Part shown: positions 5,974-6,295 of the stretch, piece by piece | Position numbering within the stretch: position 1 is the first letter of the stretch | Layout of the letters: each line of letters opens with the position of its first letter | Origin: Vulcanimicrobiota bacterium | GTDB lineage: Bacteria > Vulcanimicrobiota > Vulcanimicrobiia > Vulcanimicrobiales > Vulcanimicrobiaceae | Assembly (NCBI GenBank): GCA_013289785.1 | Contig: JABCZE010000100.1 | Span: 1-6,295 of the forward strand | Direction of reading: 5' to 3' | DNA: 6,295 bases | Translations under genes and position numbers: made by a program | The notes under the pieces: generated by a model | Told to the model about the DNA's origin: nothing | The model's input: only the letters and a program-made list of their open reading frames with translations | Databases searched by the model: none

Positions 5974-6295
5974 CCGATGACGCATTGTTGCACGATTTCG
6001 AAATGCGCAAGCCGCGCGCGCTCGCGCGGGCGATCTCGTGCGCGGAATCGGGCCGCGGTCGCGATATCGTGCGCGCGCTCTATTCACAGACGGGCCGCGC
6101 GCTTACGATCGGACTCACGGGACCTCCGGGCGTCGGGAAGTCGACGCTGGCGTCGGCGCTCGTTCGCAAAGCACGTGGACTCGGTAAGAGCGTCGGTGTG
6201 ATCTCCGTCGATCCGAGCTCGCCGTTCTCGCATGGGGCGCTGCTCGGCGATCGCATCCGTCTCGCGGAACACTTCACCGACGAAGCGGTCTTCAT
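5970..6295 (+). CDS. meaB: MeaB/ArgK-type P-loop GTPase (methylmalonyl-CoA mutase chaperone), 5' part only
   Basis: The first 108 codons are present; the rest lies beyond the right edge (family length is about 310-350 residues). MeaB proteins (human homologue MMAA) bind methylmalonyl-CoA mutase and use GTP to gate cofactor B12 loading and protect or repair the enzyme; E. coli YgfD and the misnamed ArgK/LAO ATPase are the same family. Visible: a short N-terminal helix with ALARAISCAES (17-27), typical of MeaB; Walker A GPPGVGKST (51-59) after the strand LTIGLTG; then VISVDPSSPFSHGALLGDRIRL (77-98, D81 as the conserved Asp, GALLGDR as the family switch region). The ATG at 5970 is the first possible start in this frame, since an in-frame TAA lies at 5895-5897 with no ATG, GTG or TTG between. 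Some relatives have G rather than H88 before GALLGDR. It is transcribed away from the GH125 gene; mutase genes are expected to the right. Confidence 0.92.
   Translation, partial: MTDDALLHDFEMRKPRALARAISCAESGRGRDIVRALYSQTGRALTIGLTGPPGVGKSTLASALVRKARGLGKSVGVISVDPSSPFSHGALLGDRIRLAEHFTDEAVF

Noticed and set aside
6031..6075. Imperfect direct repeat CGAT(C/A)TCGTGCGCG at 6031-6044 and 6062-6075
   Set aside because: The two copies lie in different codon frames of meaB, within conserved coding sequence rich in CG; this looks like base-composition coincidence.

Overview
This GC-rich window (about 60% G+C by eye, with strongly GC-biased third codon positions) is chromosomal-type bacterial sequence and is almost fully coding. 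I see no mobile element, CRISPR array, tRNA or rRNA. The gene set (bacterial tricorn peptidase, GH125 mannosidase, DUF2723/TMEM260-type membrane glycosyltransferase, MeaB GTPase) would fit a poorly cultured GC-rich phylum such as Eremiobacterota (WPS-2) or Acidobacteriota. That placement is inference with low confidence.

Layout. Three minus-strand genes read right to left as a tight unit. The first is a GH125 exo-alpha-mannosidase with an N-terminal export signal (4482-5903, possible longer start at 5993). After a 36-base gap comes a complete tricorn-type protease (1215-4445). A GTGA overlap then leads into a DUF2723 (TMEM260-like, GT117) polytopic membrane protein (1-1218), whose C-terminus runs off the left edge. 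On the plus strand, diverging from the GH125 gene across about 66 bases, is the 5' part of a MeaB/ArgK-type GTPase (from 5970), which runs off the right edge. No gap between genes exceeds 66 bases.

How the genes may work together. GH125 enzymes remove alpha-1,6-linked mannose. TMEM260-type DUF2723 proteins are implicated in O-mannosylation of proteins. Tricorn degrades oligopeptides in the cytoplasm. One transcript carrying all three suggests a link between mannosylation of cell-surface proteins or glycans, mannose trimming, and peptide turnover. This is an inference from gene order only. MeaB belongs to methylmalonyl-CoA mutase maintenance and probably has its partners to the right of the window.

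The most distinctive small-scale feature is in front of meaB. A near-perfect Shine-Dalgarno is spaced for a TTG codon rather than for meaB's ATG. The 10-codon frame from that TTG ends in a TGA that overlaps the meaB ATG as ATGA, which looks like a coupled leader peptide.
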